Shown in pieces: positions 22,639 through 40,202 of a DNA stretch of 64,000 nt. A program made the position numbers and the translations under genes. The stretch lies in contig NZ_CP162130.1 in the NCBI RefSeq assembly GCF_040833975.1, forward strand, positions 3,770,001-3,834,000. Direction: 5' to 3'. The stretch is from Leptospira sp. WS92.C1. GTDB taxonomy: Bacteria > Spirochaetota > Leptospiria > Leptospirales > Leptospiraceae. The notes below the pieces were generated by a model. The model ran no database searches. It saw nothing but the letters and a program-made list of their open reading frames with translations, and was not told the DNA's origin. The first letter of the stretch is position 1, and each line of letters begins with the position of its first letter.

Positions 22639-22642
<4 letters not shown>
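21674..22642 (+). CDS. metalloenzyme of the alkaline phosphatase/phosphoglycerate mutase superfamily
   Basis: The 322-aa protein has the layout of the metalloenzyme superfamily (phosphopentomutase, cofactor-independent phosphoglycerate mutase). A first metal aspartate lies in MFIDGIGFGPND. The nucleophile loop is GLPQSATGQTSLWTGIN (about residues 62-78), and a late cluster reads LIITSDHGNLEDLSVDVHT with the D/H metal ligands. It is shorter than true phosphoglycerate mutases, so the substrate is uncertain; phosphotransfer or hydrolysis is the likely chemistry. Its stop overlaps the convergent TPR gene by 4 bp. Confidence 0.75.
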
Positions 22643-25361
<2,719 letters not shown>

Positions 25362-25520
25362 AAAAAGAGAGTCTTGGTAACTATATCGACATCCCAAACC
25401 TCGTAATTTAATACAAGTTTCCTGCGAAAATGGCTTTTATGACATGCTTAAATTCAGGATTGCGATTTCCGGTTTGACTTTTCGCGGATCATAAATTAGA
25501 CATAATTCAGGGAAAAAACG

Positions 25521-26183
25521 ATGAGCGATCTGGATTATTATGAAAACCCTGAATATCAGAATTTTCTGATTTCCAGCAAACGTAGAGAGCTGACGCCTCC
25601 CGAAATCATTTTTAAACACTTTAGTTTTAAAGACGTTACTCACCTTGTAGACTTCGGTATGGGTCTTGGCTTTTTTACCTTAGAATTAAAAAAACAAATT
25701 CCAAAAGATGCATGGATCTGGGGGGGGGAATGTCAGCAGGACCTGATCGACGAAGTTCTTCATTGGAAAAATCGGGAAGAAATTTCTAACTTTACTCCAT
25801 TCTTTATCGAAAAATCGGACCACCCTTTGCTTCCGGAATGGATTCCTTCACCGGATATAGTATTTGCATCTCTTGTATTGTCCACGTTTCCGGATCCAGG
25901 ACTTGCAATGGACGGTTTGATTCGCTCTATGAAAAAAGGCGGGAAACTCATTGTATTAGATTGGGTAAAGAATGAATACACGATCGGCCCTAAGATCAAT
26001 GATAAGATTTCTTTGGATAAAATGAAATTTTTAGCGGAACTGTATCATCTCGATATTACAAAGAATATCCGTGTCTCCGAACACGTCTATGGTATCGAAG
26101 TCGTTGCGGGAAAAGAATTTGAATACGGCTTTTATGATCTCAAAGAGGAAGAAGATACAACGGATGAATTTATAAGATCATAA
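25521..26183 (+). CDS. class I SAM-dependent methyltransferase, 220 aa
   Basis: The motif I region VTHLVDFGMGLGFFTLELKK (residues 39-58) is the glycine-rich SAM-binding loop of the Rossmann methyltransferase fold. PDIVFASLVLSTFPDPGLAM and GKLIVLDWVKNE correspond to motifs II-III and post-III. The sequence resembles UbiE/Coq5-type methyltransferases without a substrate-defining motif. A run of nine G lies inside the coding region at 25720-25728 (codons for WGGE), right after motif I, so one-base slippage would truncate the enzyme. It is divergent from the FN3 gene. Confidence 0.8.
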   Translation: MSDLDYYENPEYQNFLISSKRRELTPPEIIFKHFSFKDVTHLVDFGMGLGFFTLELKKQIPKDAWIWGGECQQDLIDEVLHWKNREEISNFTPFFIEKSDHPLLPEWIPSPDIVFASLVLSTFPDPGLAMDGLIRSMKKGGKLIVLDWVKNEYTIGPKINDKISLDKMKFLAELYHLDITKNIRVSEHVYGIEVVAGKEFEYGFYDLKEEEDTTDEFIRS

Positions 26184-26484
26184 TATTTTCCATCGAAGAT
26201 CGATTGTTTGATCTGAAAAAAAGTATTCGCTCTTCTTCCAAAATAAAAATGTTCGAATATTTACCGCTTCGCTTTTTTGATTCCTTCCATTTCAATCATC
26301 AGTGTGATTTCAGTCTTAGGGTTTGCTTCTAAGCGCGAACATTTACGATTTGATATCCCTTCGATTTTAACTTTTTCAAGTTTGTTTTGTTTTATATCCG
26401 AAGTGAGTCTGGTCCCGCTTGTTGTTTTCGTTTGATCGATTCGGAAAAAATAAACGCCCCCCCAAAAAAAAATGAAATCAGACT
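26184..26484. other. intergenic region with a T9G7 tract and a possible small minus-strand ORF
   Basis: On the minus strand a frame from inside the sugar transferase gene runs to 26261. It reads like protein after the homopolymer (RIDQTKTTSGTRLTSDIKQN and onward). The tract T9G7 (26457-26472 as C7A9 on the plus strand) lies where the start or signal region would be, and no normal start codon is in frame after it. I cannot say whether this is a gene. Confidence 0.35.
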
Positions 26485-27771
26485 TTAAGTCATACGTCGA
26501 TTCAGTTTCCAAATTAGACCTTCTAAAATAAAATCCTCTGTGGAACGAGCGATTTCTTGAAATTTTTGGAATGTCTTCCAATTTGAAATTCCAAGAATCT
26601 GGAACGTTTTTCGATGATCTAAAATCACAGTGATACAGGCGGCAAAAGCGATAGCTCTCCAGAGAGTTTTGAAAATAAATTTAGTAAATATATTTTTGAC
26701 TCGAACTTTGAAAAATTCACTGTGAAATCTTAGATGTTTTTCCTCATCCTTGACAACATCCAGTAAGGCGGATTTTACAAAGCCGTTTGGAATTTTTTCG
26801 GCGATCTTTTTATAAAAACAAATTCCGATGACTTCCGCAGCCAAAAGCACCATCAGTTTTAAACGAACACCCATCAATCGTCTTCCAAAGTGAAACAGAC
26901 GTTCCGTCCAGTTGGATTCGATCAATTCTCCCTTAAGAGCTCGAACACATTCGCCTAAAATTCTCGCATGTCTGCCTTCTTCTTTTACAAAAAGCTTTAA
27001 AGCTTCTCTATAAAAATCGTCAATTCCGAAGATAATTGTTTTATCGATTTGTTTTGCGATTCTACCTTCACCCGATTCCCCTAACTGAAAGATTGCGAGA
27101 GAATAAGCAATAGAACTCATCTCATTCGGACTCAGCGCAAGAGTTTCGGAATCGATCTTTGGAAGAGGCCGAGTTTCATTCTTCCGAAAATGATCTGTCC
27201 ATTTTTTCCAAGAAACGTTTTTCTTTCTGCTTTTGAGTTTCGTCTTTAATATCATACGAACTCGACTCTTACCGAACACATTGATCACAAACGTCAACAA
27301 AACGATTTGAATATCTAAACCCATGTTTTTCGAATTCAAATACGATCTTTCAAAACAAAACGAAACTCTGGCCCCCATTCCGCAATACAGCTGTGCAAGT
27401 CCGGTGATTCCCGGCAAAACGCTCCAGCGATTCTCATAAAATTTCCGATTCCATCCGAGCCTATCAATATCGTCTTGAGTGAGCGGTCTCGGTCCTACGA
27501 TGCTCATATCTCCGATCAATATATTCCAGATTTGAGGAAGTTCGTCGATTCCGGTTTTGCGAAGCCAAAACCCGAGACCGGTAATAATCCCGTTCTCCAT
27601 CGTACGAAATTTGAGAATTCGGAAAGGCTTCTTTCTCAAACCGATTCTTTCTTGTAAGAAAAAAATCGGATAACCGTCGATGATTAAGACTAAAACACTC
27701 ACACAAATCAATATGGGTGAGAAAAAGGCAATGGCGATTGCAGATAAAACGACTTCGAAAATTCTTTTCAT
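26485..27771 (-). CDS. fusion: bacterial sugar transferase + ferritin-like diiron domain
   Basis: Residues 1-180 are a polyprenyl-phosphate sugar-1-phosphate transferase of the WcaJ/PglC type. They include an N-terminal membrane helix, QERIGLRKKPFRILKFRTM, the motif TGIDELPQIWNIL and GDMSIVGPRPL. Such enzymes start synthesis of surface polysaccharides by loading a sugar phosphate on undecaprenyl phosphate. Residues 215-360 form a second, helical unit with E235, E265xxH268, E313 and E343xxH346. This is the E-ExxH-E-ExxH pattern of diiron ferritin-like proteins. Both parts lie in one uninterrupted frame. I know of no standard role for such a fusion. Confidence 0.85.
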   Translation of the reverse strand: MKRIFEVVLSAIAIAFFSPILICVSVLVLIIDGYPIFFLQERIGLRKKPFRILKFRTMENGIITGLGFWLRKTGIDELPQIWNILIGDMSIVGPRPLTQDDIDRLGWNRKFYENRWSVLPGITGLAQLYCGMGARVSFCFERSYLNSKNMGLDIQIVLLTFVINVFGKSRVRMILKTKLKSRKKNVSWKKWTDHFRKNETRPLPKIDSETLALSPNEMSSIAYSLAIFQLGESGEGRIAKQIDKTIIFGIDDFYREALKLFVKEEGRHARILGECVRALKGELIESNWTERLFHFGRRLMGVRLKLMVLLAAEVIGICFYKKIAEKIPNGFVKSALLDVVKDEEKHLRFHSEFFKVRVKNIFTKFIFKTLWRAIAFAACITVILDHRKTFQILGISNWKTFQKFQEIARSTEDFILEGLIWKLNRRMT

Positions 27772-27883
27772 GCTGAAAAATATACCCGAACTTCAAAATG
27801 AAATCGCCCTTCTGCGTGCTCATATCGAAACACTCAAGTGCTTGACAGATAGGTGCTGAAAGACTTAAAATCTGCTCGTTCCT

Positions 27884-28611
<728 letters not shown>

Positions 28612-28639
<28 letters not shown>

Positions 28640-30702
28640 TTTCTGAACCCGAAATTTTTATCTGCTCTCTGTTTTTGTTTTTATCCTCCGTATTACTTTG
28701 GTTAGGTTCTACAACCATTGTAAACCTGGAAAAAAAAGATCGGTCCGCCACGTTTACGATCACCATCTTAACACTGGCCTCCGTGTTATTCGGATTTTTT
28801 TCTTGGATCGGCCAATCGGGGCTGTTGAATGTTTCCGGAAACCCTGCGATCTATTTTTTTCCGGGAATTTTTTGTCTGATCTTGATTCCGTTCGGATGGT
28901 ATTTTATCGTAATTTGGTTTCTCGGATTTTTGGGAAAAAAAATCTACAAAACCATTTTGATACTTTTAATTTTCTCTCAATTGATTGCCGTTATTTCCCT
29001 ATCGATTTGGAGCCAGAAATTTCACTTCCACACTTCCTTATTCTATTTTTGGAATTTTGTACCGTTCTCCTTTCGTCTGTCTTATCTCATTTATATTTTT
29101 GTCTGTATTCTCGTTCCGGTCCTTGCATTGTATTCGTATCGAATTTCAAAAAATATTCTGCCCGAAGTCGCAAGAATCAAAGCGGTTCCTTATTTAAAGG
29201 TGATTTCATTTTTACTTTTTGGAGTATTCATCCTCGTATTTCTATTATTCGTCGGCGGAAGTTTGGGAATCTTAAAAGATCCGGTTTTACAATCCGACAA
29301 CAATCCAATTCCGTTTTACGGAATTCTCATCGGAATTCAGTGTTTTGTAGGAGCGGCGATTTTAGTCTTAGGAAAAGCGCTCATCTCCTATGAAATCTTT
29401 ACGGGAAGAATCCTACCCAAAATCAGTCTTCGCAAAGAATGGAGAAACGCAGTTCTTGGCTTTTCGATTTTTTCCACAATCTATCTTTTGTCGGCCTTAA
29501 CAGGGATCAAAAAGATAGAACTTTTTTTAACAGCAAGCTTAGTCTACATTCTTTCAAGAACCTTACTTTTACAAAAGAATAAGAATTTAAGAATCGAAGG
29601 AAACGCGGTATTAAGATCGATTCTGACCTCGGATGAAATTTCAGTGAATTTTTCGGGAGATTTTCAAAATATCAAAGAACGATTTCAAAAACCGTTTTAT
29701 ACTCTTTGCTCGGAAATTCTGGAAACCTCAAAGGCAGTGTTTATCAACGAGAGCAGAATTCCATTTATCACCGATCTTTCTTTACAATATCCTAATGGCG
29801 CGGGTGACACACTTCAAATTACTTTCAATTCTTTGCATGTTCTTTTCGAAAACGAAGAGATAGTTTATCTAAATGAAGAATCATTCGACGGTTATGTTCT
29901 GTGTATAAAAACGCAAGACGATCAGTCCGGAGTCGGCTTTCTTTTGTTGGGTCCAAAAATAGACGGCGGATTATACGCGGAAGAAGAAATCGAAATCGCA
30001 AAGGCGACTTCTTCTTGGATTTTACATTCTCTTTTTGTGGAAAGTAATTCGCAAACGTTAAGTTCCTTACAAAGAAAACATATGGAGGAGCAGAGGATCC
30101 TAGACTATAAAACCAGACAAATTCTTCACGATGAAATTCTTCCGGAAATTCATTCTTCCATACTCACTCTTTCTCAGGAGAGAAACGAACAAAATATCGC
30201 GGAACAGGTTCAAATATTGACAAATCTTCACAAAAAAGTCTCCGGATTTTTGAGAGAGCTGCCGGATACAGGTTTGGAAATTCAGAGACTCGGATTGATC
30301 GAGTCTCTGATTCGCCTCACTTCTTCCGAATTCGATTCATCCTGGTTTGACTGGAATTATGACCCAGGACTAAAAATTCGATTTCCGATCACAAAACCGG
30401 AAACTCTGGAAATTCTTTTTTATGCGTGTAGGGAATCTATTCGAAACGCCGTAAGATATTCCAGAGATGAAAACAGGAAAAAAATCTCAGTCTCGTTTGA
30501 AGAGAAAAATGGGATCCGGATTCGGATTCAAAATCGAATCGAAAAAAATCGAACTCCTTCCTTGGAATCGGCTGGCCAGGGACTTAAAATCCACAGCGCT
30601 TTGTTGAAAATTTTCGGAGGATTTCTTACTTTAGACTTTCTGAATGTGGATGAGGCTTTGGTGGAAATCTATCTACCTGACTCGCGTATAAATGATCCGT
30701 GA
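28612..30702 (+). CDS. membrane sensor histidine kinase (NarX/LiaS class)
   Basis: About eight membrane helices fill residues 10-320. A cytoplasmic GAF-like region follows, then a dimerisation/phospho-acceptor block with [18 protein letters not shown] (HisKA_3 type) and a HATPase domain with the N box ([13 protein letters not shown]) and G box ([18 protein letters not shown]). It is the partner of the preceding LuxR-type regulator. The start is uncertain: ATG 28612 overlaps the regulator by 28 bp, whereas TTG 28636 would give the common TTGA stop/start overlap. An ATG-less longer frame from 28567 is unlikely. Confidence 0.83.
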
Positions 30703-31015
30703 TTCAATCTAAAATAGGACATCAAATCATTTTGATACGAGTCGGTATAAAATCGAAATCAGAACGCTCAATCAGAATACAGGAGTTTTGAAAAAATCGT
30801 TTTCTTTCTTTGTCACACCGGAGCACAATAAATATTCTGTTTTTATAATGCATTTTAACAAATAATAAACGAATCCATTAAACTGTATCGTCTTTTTATT
30901 TGTATAAAATAAAAGCAGGCCGTATATCATCCCTATCATTACAAATATAATGACGTATTACAATTAGTTTTTAATACTTCCATAAACGATCCCCTTCAAC
31001 AATAAAAACATACAA
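30703..31015. other. AT-rich intergenic DNA with a 24-bp copy of the next gene
   Basis: I see no gene here. A 24-bp stretch at 30724-30747 is identical to 31554-31577 inside the lipoprotein gene, where it encodes TDSYQNDF. It may be a remnant of a duplicated paralogue. Confidence 0.6.
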
Positions 31016-31723
31016 TCAATTCTTTTTGAATCGATTGTATTCTATCGTATCGTAAACTCTATCGCGTTCCATCTTATGCGCAGTTTCTAAAATATGAATA
31101 TAATGATCTAAATATATTTTTTTCGTAATATATTTTTCATCTATAGAACTCAAATACTTACAAATAGAATCATACAAAGCGATATCGCTCTCCAAATTTA
31201 ACAATTCTTCGTTTAATACAATGTTCGGAAACACGACCCAACCTTTTTGCCCTCCTTTTCGAATCGAATCAGGATGAGTCGGATCATATTTTAGACGTGG
31301 TTTCGATTTGCGATCTTCATTGATAACAGGCAATCCATCTTTATCGACGGACAGATATTTTTTTCTATAATGTTTTTCGAGCGTGCCCGTTGAATTTATA
31401 TTGTTTATATTTTGAATATCGATTTCCACCCTAACGATTTGAATCCTCGCCAATTTCTGTAAAACTCGAAGAGATTCCTTATTTTCGGTTATTTCGAAAT
31501 AACCGTCTTGAGATTTATAGAGAATATTATGATTGTCTAAATAGTTTTTTAAAAAATCATTTTGATACGAGTCGGTAATTATAACTATATTGGATTGATT
31601 GCAGCTTGCGAAAAGAGGACAGAAAACTATTAATACAAGACAAATCTGTTTTATTAAAAACGCCTGGGATGATCTTATTTTTCGAAACAATACTTTATGT
31701 TTTCTTCCAAGAATCTCGAACAT
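31016..31723 (-). CDS. lipoprotein with YscJ/FliF-like N-terminus and FlgC-like C-terminus
   Basis: The 235-aa protein has a lipoprotein signal with lipobox LFASC (C41). TTG 31690 would shorten the long N-region and is a possible start. Residues 42-96 (NIVIITDSYQNDFLKNYLDN, then YFEITENKESLRVLQKLARI) have the beta-alpha-beta look of the ring-building domain of YscJ/FliF secretion lipoproteins. From about residue 97 the sequence follows FlgC: RVEIDIQNINNINSTGT resembles the rod start motif. YDPTHPDSI at 146-154 is identical to FlgC residues 92-100 in this window, and GWVVFPNIVLNEELLNLESD matches the following FlgC block. The function is unknown; a basal-body-related envelope role is an inference. 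Confidence 0.65.
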   Translation of the reverse strand: MFEILGRKHKVLFRKIRSSQAFLIKQICLVLIVFCPLFASCNQSNIVIITDSYQNDFLKNYLDNHNILYKSQDGYFEITENKESLRVLQKLARIQIVRVEIDIQNINNINSTGTLEKHYRKKYLSVDKDGLPVINEDRKSKPRLKYDPTHPDSIRKGGQKGWVVFPNIVLNEELLNLESDIALYDSICKYLSSIDEKYITKKIYLDHYIHILETAHKMERDRVYDTIEYNRFKKN

Positions 31724-31755
31724 AGGGATAATTTTTTCCAGAATTTTTTTAGAAT

Positions 31756-33073
31756 TTACAATTCGATTGAGTGGGACTTAAGCCCCATGATCTTCCCCAC
31801 AAAACTTCCTTCCTTATCGTCTTCGGTCTGATACCGCAAAAGTTCAACGTTCAAGAACTGGCCCGTTTTTAGACTTTTCAGTTCAACTTCCGGGATTCTC
31901 ACTTTGAGATAATTATCGGTAACTGCGGTTCCACCTTGTTCCAAAATAGCCTCGCGGGTTTTTCCGGTTTCGCCGATCGCATAATTTTTGTGTAATTCTC
32001 TAGAAAGAGAATTGAGAACATGAACCCGTTCCTTTTTGGTTTCTTTGCTGATCGAATCGGGAAATGTTTCGGCTAATGTGTTTCTTCTGATTGAAAATGG
32101 AAAAGCGTGGATCTTTGCAAACCCGAGTTCTTTAACCATCTTCACACTATCTTGAAACATTTCCTCGGTTTCGCCCGGAAATCCCACGATCACGTCGGTT
32201 CCCAAAAATAAGCCGGGAATTTTTTCCTTAGCGATTTCCACTCGTTTCCAAAACGTTTCCGGAGTATAAGTCCGTTTCATTCTTTTGAGAATTTCCGCAT
32301 TTCCGCTCTGAAGAGGAATGTGAAGAAACGGAGTAAAACGGGGATGAGTCATCAATTCTGCGAGCTCGTTGCCTACATCGGGAGGTTCGATCGAAGAAAT
32401 TCGAATTCTAGAATATTCTAAAATTCTTAATATGTCTTCGAGTATTTTATTGAACGCCTTTTTGTTCTCGGAATCGCGATACCATCCGAGATTGACTCCG
32501 GTGAGAATGATTTCACCCACTCCATGATCCTGCAAAAATCGAACCTGATCGAGAACATCCCGGTAATCTCTGCTGACTCCGAGTCCGCGGGCCTGAGGAA
32601 TTTTGCAATAAGAACATTTCCGGTTACAACCGTCTTGAATTTTCAAATATGCCCGAGTGTGTCCGTTCGGTAAAACGTCGGAATAGGAAAAACGATCGAA
32701 CGTCTGATCGTTGATCGCCATTTTGTCGAGTAGGCCTTTTTTTTCCAGAATGAGCGAAGGAAGTCTCGACTTTTCCGTATTTCCGACCACTCCTGCGATT
32801 CCGGGAATCGCTTCGATCGATTCACGATCCGTTTCCGCGTAACAACCGGTGACCCAGATCTGGGAACCCGGAAATTTTTTGATCGCGTTTCGGATCGTAT
32901 TTCGATTTCGAGAATCGGCTTTATTGGTTACGGTACAGGTATTGATGATTACCACCTCAGGATGTTCCGAGGCTTCCGCAGAACGATATCCGTGTTTTGT
33001 GAGGGAGGAAAATAATCCATCCGACTCAAAAAAATTGAGTCTGCATCCAAGCGTGTTGAATAGAACGGTTTGT

Positions 33074-33093
<20 letters not shown>
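31756..33093 (-). CDS. mtaB: tRNA (N6-threonylcarbamoyladenosine-C2)-methylthiotransferase MtaB
   Basis: This radical SAM enzyme adds a methylthio group to t6A37 of tRNAs. The 445-aa protein has the N-terminal UPF0004 domain with its cluster cysteines ([28 protein letters not shown]). The radical SAM cysteines lie in [16 protein letters not shown]. The [19 protein letters not shown] block and a C-terminal TRAM-like region are also present. The spacing and the LGCRLN start fit MtaB better than MiaB or RimO. It overlaps the upstream TPR gene by 20 bp. Confidence 0.92.
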
Positions 33094-33871
<778 letters not shown>

Positions 33872-33891
33872 AAATACACTCTTTTAATTCT

Positions 33892-34317
33892 TTAGGCGGT
33901 CATGCTCATGGATTTTGCATTGATGCAGTCGATCAGAGAATGAAAGGGTTCTACCGGATCGATATAAACGATGATGCTTGGATACTTTTGCATTAGAAAA
34001 TGCTCGATCTGTTCTTCCGAAAGAACAACCTGATCCTCCATTTCAAGAACGGGAAGACCATCCGTATTTCTAAAGATGGAATATTCTTCCTGACCAAGAA
34101 AATCGGTTAAAAGCATGTATCCGGAGCCATAGTAAACCCCGCCCTGAAAGTAATACTTGTAGAATACCCGTACCTCGGGAAGAAATAAATCGGGGTGAAA
34201 AACGCAGAGGGAAATTTTCTCGATCCCTGCAATGGTTCTGATTTTCCTGAGGTGAAACCAAATCTTCCGGATTAGAAGATAGGAAACCAGAATCAATACA
34301 GGGATGAGGATCGGCAT
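33892..34317 (-). CDS. membrane-anchored hypothetical protein, 141 aa
   Basis: One N-terminal hydrophobic helix ([20 protein letters not shown]) is followed by a basic stretch and a soluble domain of about 110 residues rich in aromatic residues ([20 protein letters not shown]). The ATG starts 2 bp after the clpC stop, so it is probably read from the clpC transcript. No family is recognised. A role linked to ClpC is possible only by position. Confidence 0.65.
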   Translation of the reverse strand: MPILIPVLILVSYLLIRKIWFHLRKIRTIAGIEKISLCVFHPDLFLPEVRVFYKYYFQGGVYYGSGYMLLTDFLGQEEYSIFRNTDGLPVLEMEDQVVLSEEQIEHFLMQKYPSIIVYIDPVEPFHSLIDCINAKSMSMTA

Positions 34318-34319
34318 CC

Positions 34320-36869
<2,550 letters not shown>

Positions 36870-37007
36870 AACAGCGCCTTGTGTTTTATTTGTAATGATT
36901 AGACTGAATTCGCTTCTAAATTCCCACCTCAAATGCGGGAGTTTGCTTTCATTTCAGTATCGGAACGTTTTCAAAATAGGAACGGAAGTTAGAGTTAAAA
37001 TTCCGGG

Positions 37008-37796
<789 letters not shown>

Positions 37797-38025
37797 GATT
37801 GACGGCTCCCGTGACTCCTTCCAAATCCGATCAAACGTTTACGAGATTTGGAAACGATCTTTTGTTTTTGAAAATGTTCCAATTTAAAAATCAGAATCAA
37901 AAGTAAATTTGGTTAAAAGGCTGACTTTTCCGATTTTACTTGGTGCGGGACTTCAAGTCCGTTTCAAGCATTTTTTAGATTCAAGCTTTTGTCGGAACAA
38001 AAGATAAAAAATTCTCCTTTGCCTT
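37797..38025. other. intergenic region with GGACTT-AAGTCC palindrome
   Basis: No gene is seen. The palindrome ggacttcaagtcc lies at 37948-37960, followed by gtttcaagcattttt as in other copies of the family. Confidence 0.7.
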
Positions 38026-38703
38026 CTAAGAGATCGGTTGTAGTTTGCCGCCGGCCATCTGGTTTCTTTTATGCGCCAAGGCTGCAAGTTCCATATCGTG
38101 AGTTACGATCACCATGGAAAATTTCAATTCTCTTTGAAGCTCCAAAATTAAGGCCATCAAATTACGGGAATTCTCACGGTCTAAATTTCCGGTCGGTTCG
38201 TCGGCAAGTACGAGTTTTTTTCCCGCGACCAAGGCCCTTGCAACGCCCACACGAGCGCTTTCTCCTCCGGACAACTGAGAAGGAAAGTTATCGTTGCGAT
38301 CCTTAAGTCCGACACGATCCAACATATCGATGGAAAGTTGTCTTGCTTTGCCGGGCTGAACTCCATTGATCAAAAGAGGTATGCTTACATTCTCCAAAGC
38401 AGTAAAGTCGGGAAGAAGAAGATGATGTTGAAAGATAAAGGAAACTTTCTCTGCTCTGAACTTTTCCTTCCCGGTTTCGGTGATATGATCCAAAAAAACT
38501 CCGCAGACATTCACTTCGCCCGAGTCATACGCATCCATCGATCCGAGAATGTTGAGTAACGTGGATTTTCCGATTCCGGATTTTCCTTCCACGGAAACGA
38601 TTTCGCCTTCTTCCACGTCCAAATCCAAATGATCGAGAATCTTAAATTCCTTATCCAGAATATGATAATTTTTTACTAGGTTTCTTACTTGTATCAGACT
38701 CAC
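38026..38703 (-). CDS. lolD: ABC transporter ATPase, LolD type
   Basis: The 225-aa ATPase has Walker A (GKSGIGKST, about residues 40-48), the signature [17 protein letters not shown] and Walker B ([13 protein letters not shown]), with a late switch histidine in IVTHDME. The sequence is of the MacB/LolD class that drives lipoprotein release or other non-transport work in the cytoplasmic membrane. It starts right behind the permease gene (1-bp gap), so the two form one transporter. In a lipoprotein-rich spirochete, LolD is the best guess. Confidence 0.88.
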   Translation of the reverse strand: MSLIQVRNLVKNYHILDKEFKILDHLDLDVEEGEIVSVEGKSGIGKSTLLNILGSMDAYDSGEVNVCGVFLDHITETGKEKFRAEKVSFIFQHHLLLPDFTALENVSIPLLINGVQPGKARQLSIDMLDRVGLKDRNDNFPSQLSGGESARVGVARALVAGKKLVLADEPTGNLDRENSRNLMALILELQRELKFSMVIVTHDMELAALAHKRNQMAGGKLQPIS

Positions 38704-38704
38704 G

Positions 38705-40081
38705 TTAGTCGTTCCTTATTGTGTCTACAGGATTGAGTCCGGCGGCCCATCTTGCCGGAAAATAACCCGCAATTCCGGATAAAATCGTCGCCGCAGTTGT
38801 CACCATAAAAATAAATGATATGTCTATATCGACCGGAATATGATCGAAATAATAAACGTCTTTGGGAACCAGTTCCACGTTAGTCCATTCGGAACGGTTA
38901 AAATAAAATCCCACCATATTGATGAGTTCCGAAATCGCATTGACGATCGTTTCCAAATTGCTCGCGATAAAAATTCCGGAAACTCCGCCTACAATCGAAG
39001 CAAGAATTCCGACAACCATCGCATTGAGCGTAAAGATCAACAAAATCCCGGAAGAAGGTAATCCGAGAGCCTTTAGAACACCTATGGATTTTCTTTTTGC
39101 CCTCACCAAACTGTAAACGCTCGCAACCATTCCCAGCGCCGCAAGGATGATAAATAAGAAAACGATTATGGAAATGATCGTTTTTTCCAGCTTCAATGCG
39201 GTAAAAAAGTTTTCCTGTTCTTCAGCGATCGTTCTCACAGCGAAAGAAGCCGAGTAACCGATTTGACTTTCAAACTCGGGGTCTCTAAATTCCTGTAGAA
39301 TTTCTCTTTTACAATTTTGTAAATCATCTAACGACTTTACCTTGATCGCGATTTGATTTACGGAATCCTTTAAGTTAAAAAATTTCTGAGCAACGGGTAA
39401 TGAAAGAAAAACATAATGTGTATCGTAGTTATAATATCCCGTTTTAAAAAATCCTACGGTGCGAAATGTTTTGATAGAAACATCGACCCCCTTTCCGAGA
39501 GAAAATCTCCCGCCCGGAACCGCCATCGTAAGATTGGCTCCAAGATCAAAGTTATAAAGACCAGCCATTTCTTTTCCGATCAATACTTGATTTTGCAAAT
39601 TATAGTTCGCGATCTCTTCGCGATTGTGATGAACGATTCTTGGAAAATTTGGAAGACGATTTCCGATTAAATTTTGGATGTTTTCCACGGGAAGAGCGCG
39701 AACCATTATCGGTATAAACGAATTGCTGTTTTGAATCAGTCCGTGGCTTGTAATACTTCCGCCGATCGATACGATTCTTTCTTTGAGATAAGGATTTTTG
39801 CCGATCCAAGCAATTACTTTATTATAATTTTTTATATCACCCGAATCAAAATTATTTTCAATCGTGATATGCGGACCACCTTGCCAAAGCGATTCTTTTA
39901 CCTGTCTTTGAAACCCGTTGAAGATCGATAAGACAACGATCAAAAGAGAAACGCCTACGGCCATCACGATAAACGAGAGTCTGGACTTTAAAGATAGGAG
40001 ACCAGCTACCCGGGACCCCCGAATGTAACGGGAGGTTACGAGAAATATCAGCGAACCCCGGAATAAATTTGACTTCATCAA
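38705..40081 (-). CDS. LolC/LolE-type ABC transporter permease
   Basis: The 458-aa protein has the LolC/E and MacB-like topology. One N-terminal helix after [20 protein letters not shown] is followed by a large periplasmic domain of about 230 residues and three C-terminal helices, including [20 protein letters not shown] and the FtsX-domain phrase [21 protein letters not shown] single permease gene beside one ATPase suggests a homodimeric LolF-like system, or that the second permease gene is elsewhere. It is likely to extract lipoproteins from the inner membrane for outer-membrane delivery. Confidence 0.87.
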   Translation of the reverse strand: MMKSNLFRGSLIFLVTSRYIRGSRVAGLLSLKSRLSFIVMAVGVSLLIVVLSIFNGFQRQVKESLWQGGPHITIENNFDSGDIKNYNKVIAWIGKNPYLKERIVSIGGSITSHGLIQNSNSFIPIMVRALPVENIQNLIGNRLPNFPRIVHHNREEIANYNLQNQVLIGKEMAGLYNFDLGANLTMAVPGGRFSLGKGVDVSIKTFRTVGFFKTGYYNYDTHYVFLSLPVAQKFFNLKDSVNQIAIKVKSLDDLQNCKREILQEFRDPEFESQIGYSASFAVRTIAEEQENFFTALKLEKTIISIIVFLFIILAALGMVASVYSLVRAKRKSIGVLKALGLPSSGILLIFTLNAMVVGILASIVGGVSGIFIASNLETIVNAISELINMVGFYFNRSEWTNVELVPKDVYYFDHIPVDIDISFIFMVTTAATILSGIAGYFPARWAAGLNPVDTIRND

Positions 40082-40103
40082 AAAACTCTTAAAATTAGAA
40101 GGG

Positions 40104-40170
<67 letters not shown>

Positions 40171-40202
40171 TCCCTAACGGAGGCTTCTTAAATTAAAAAT
40201 AC

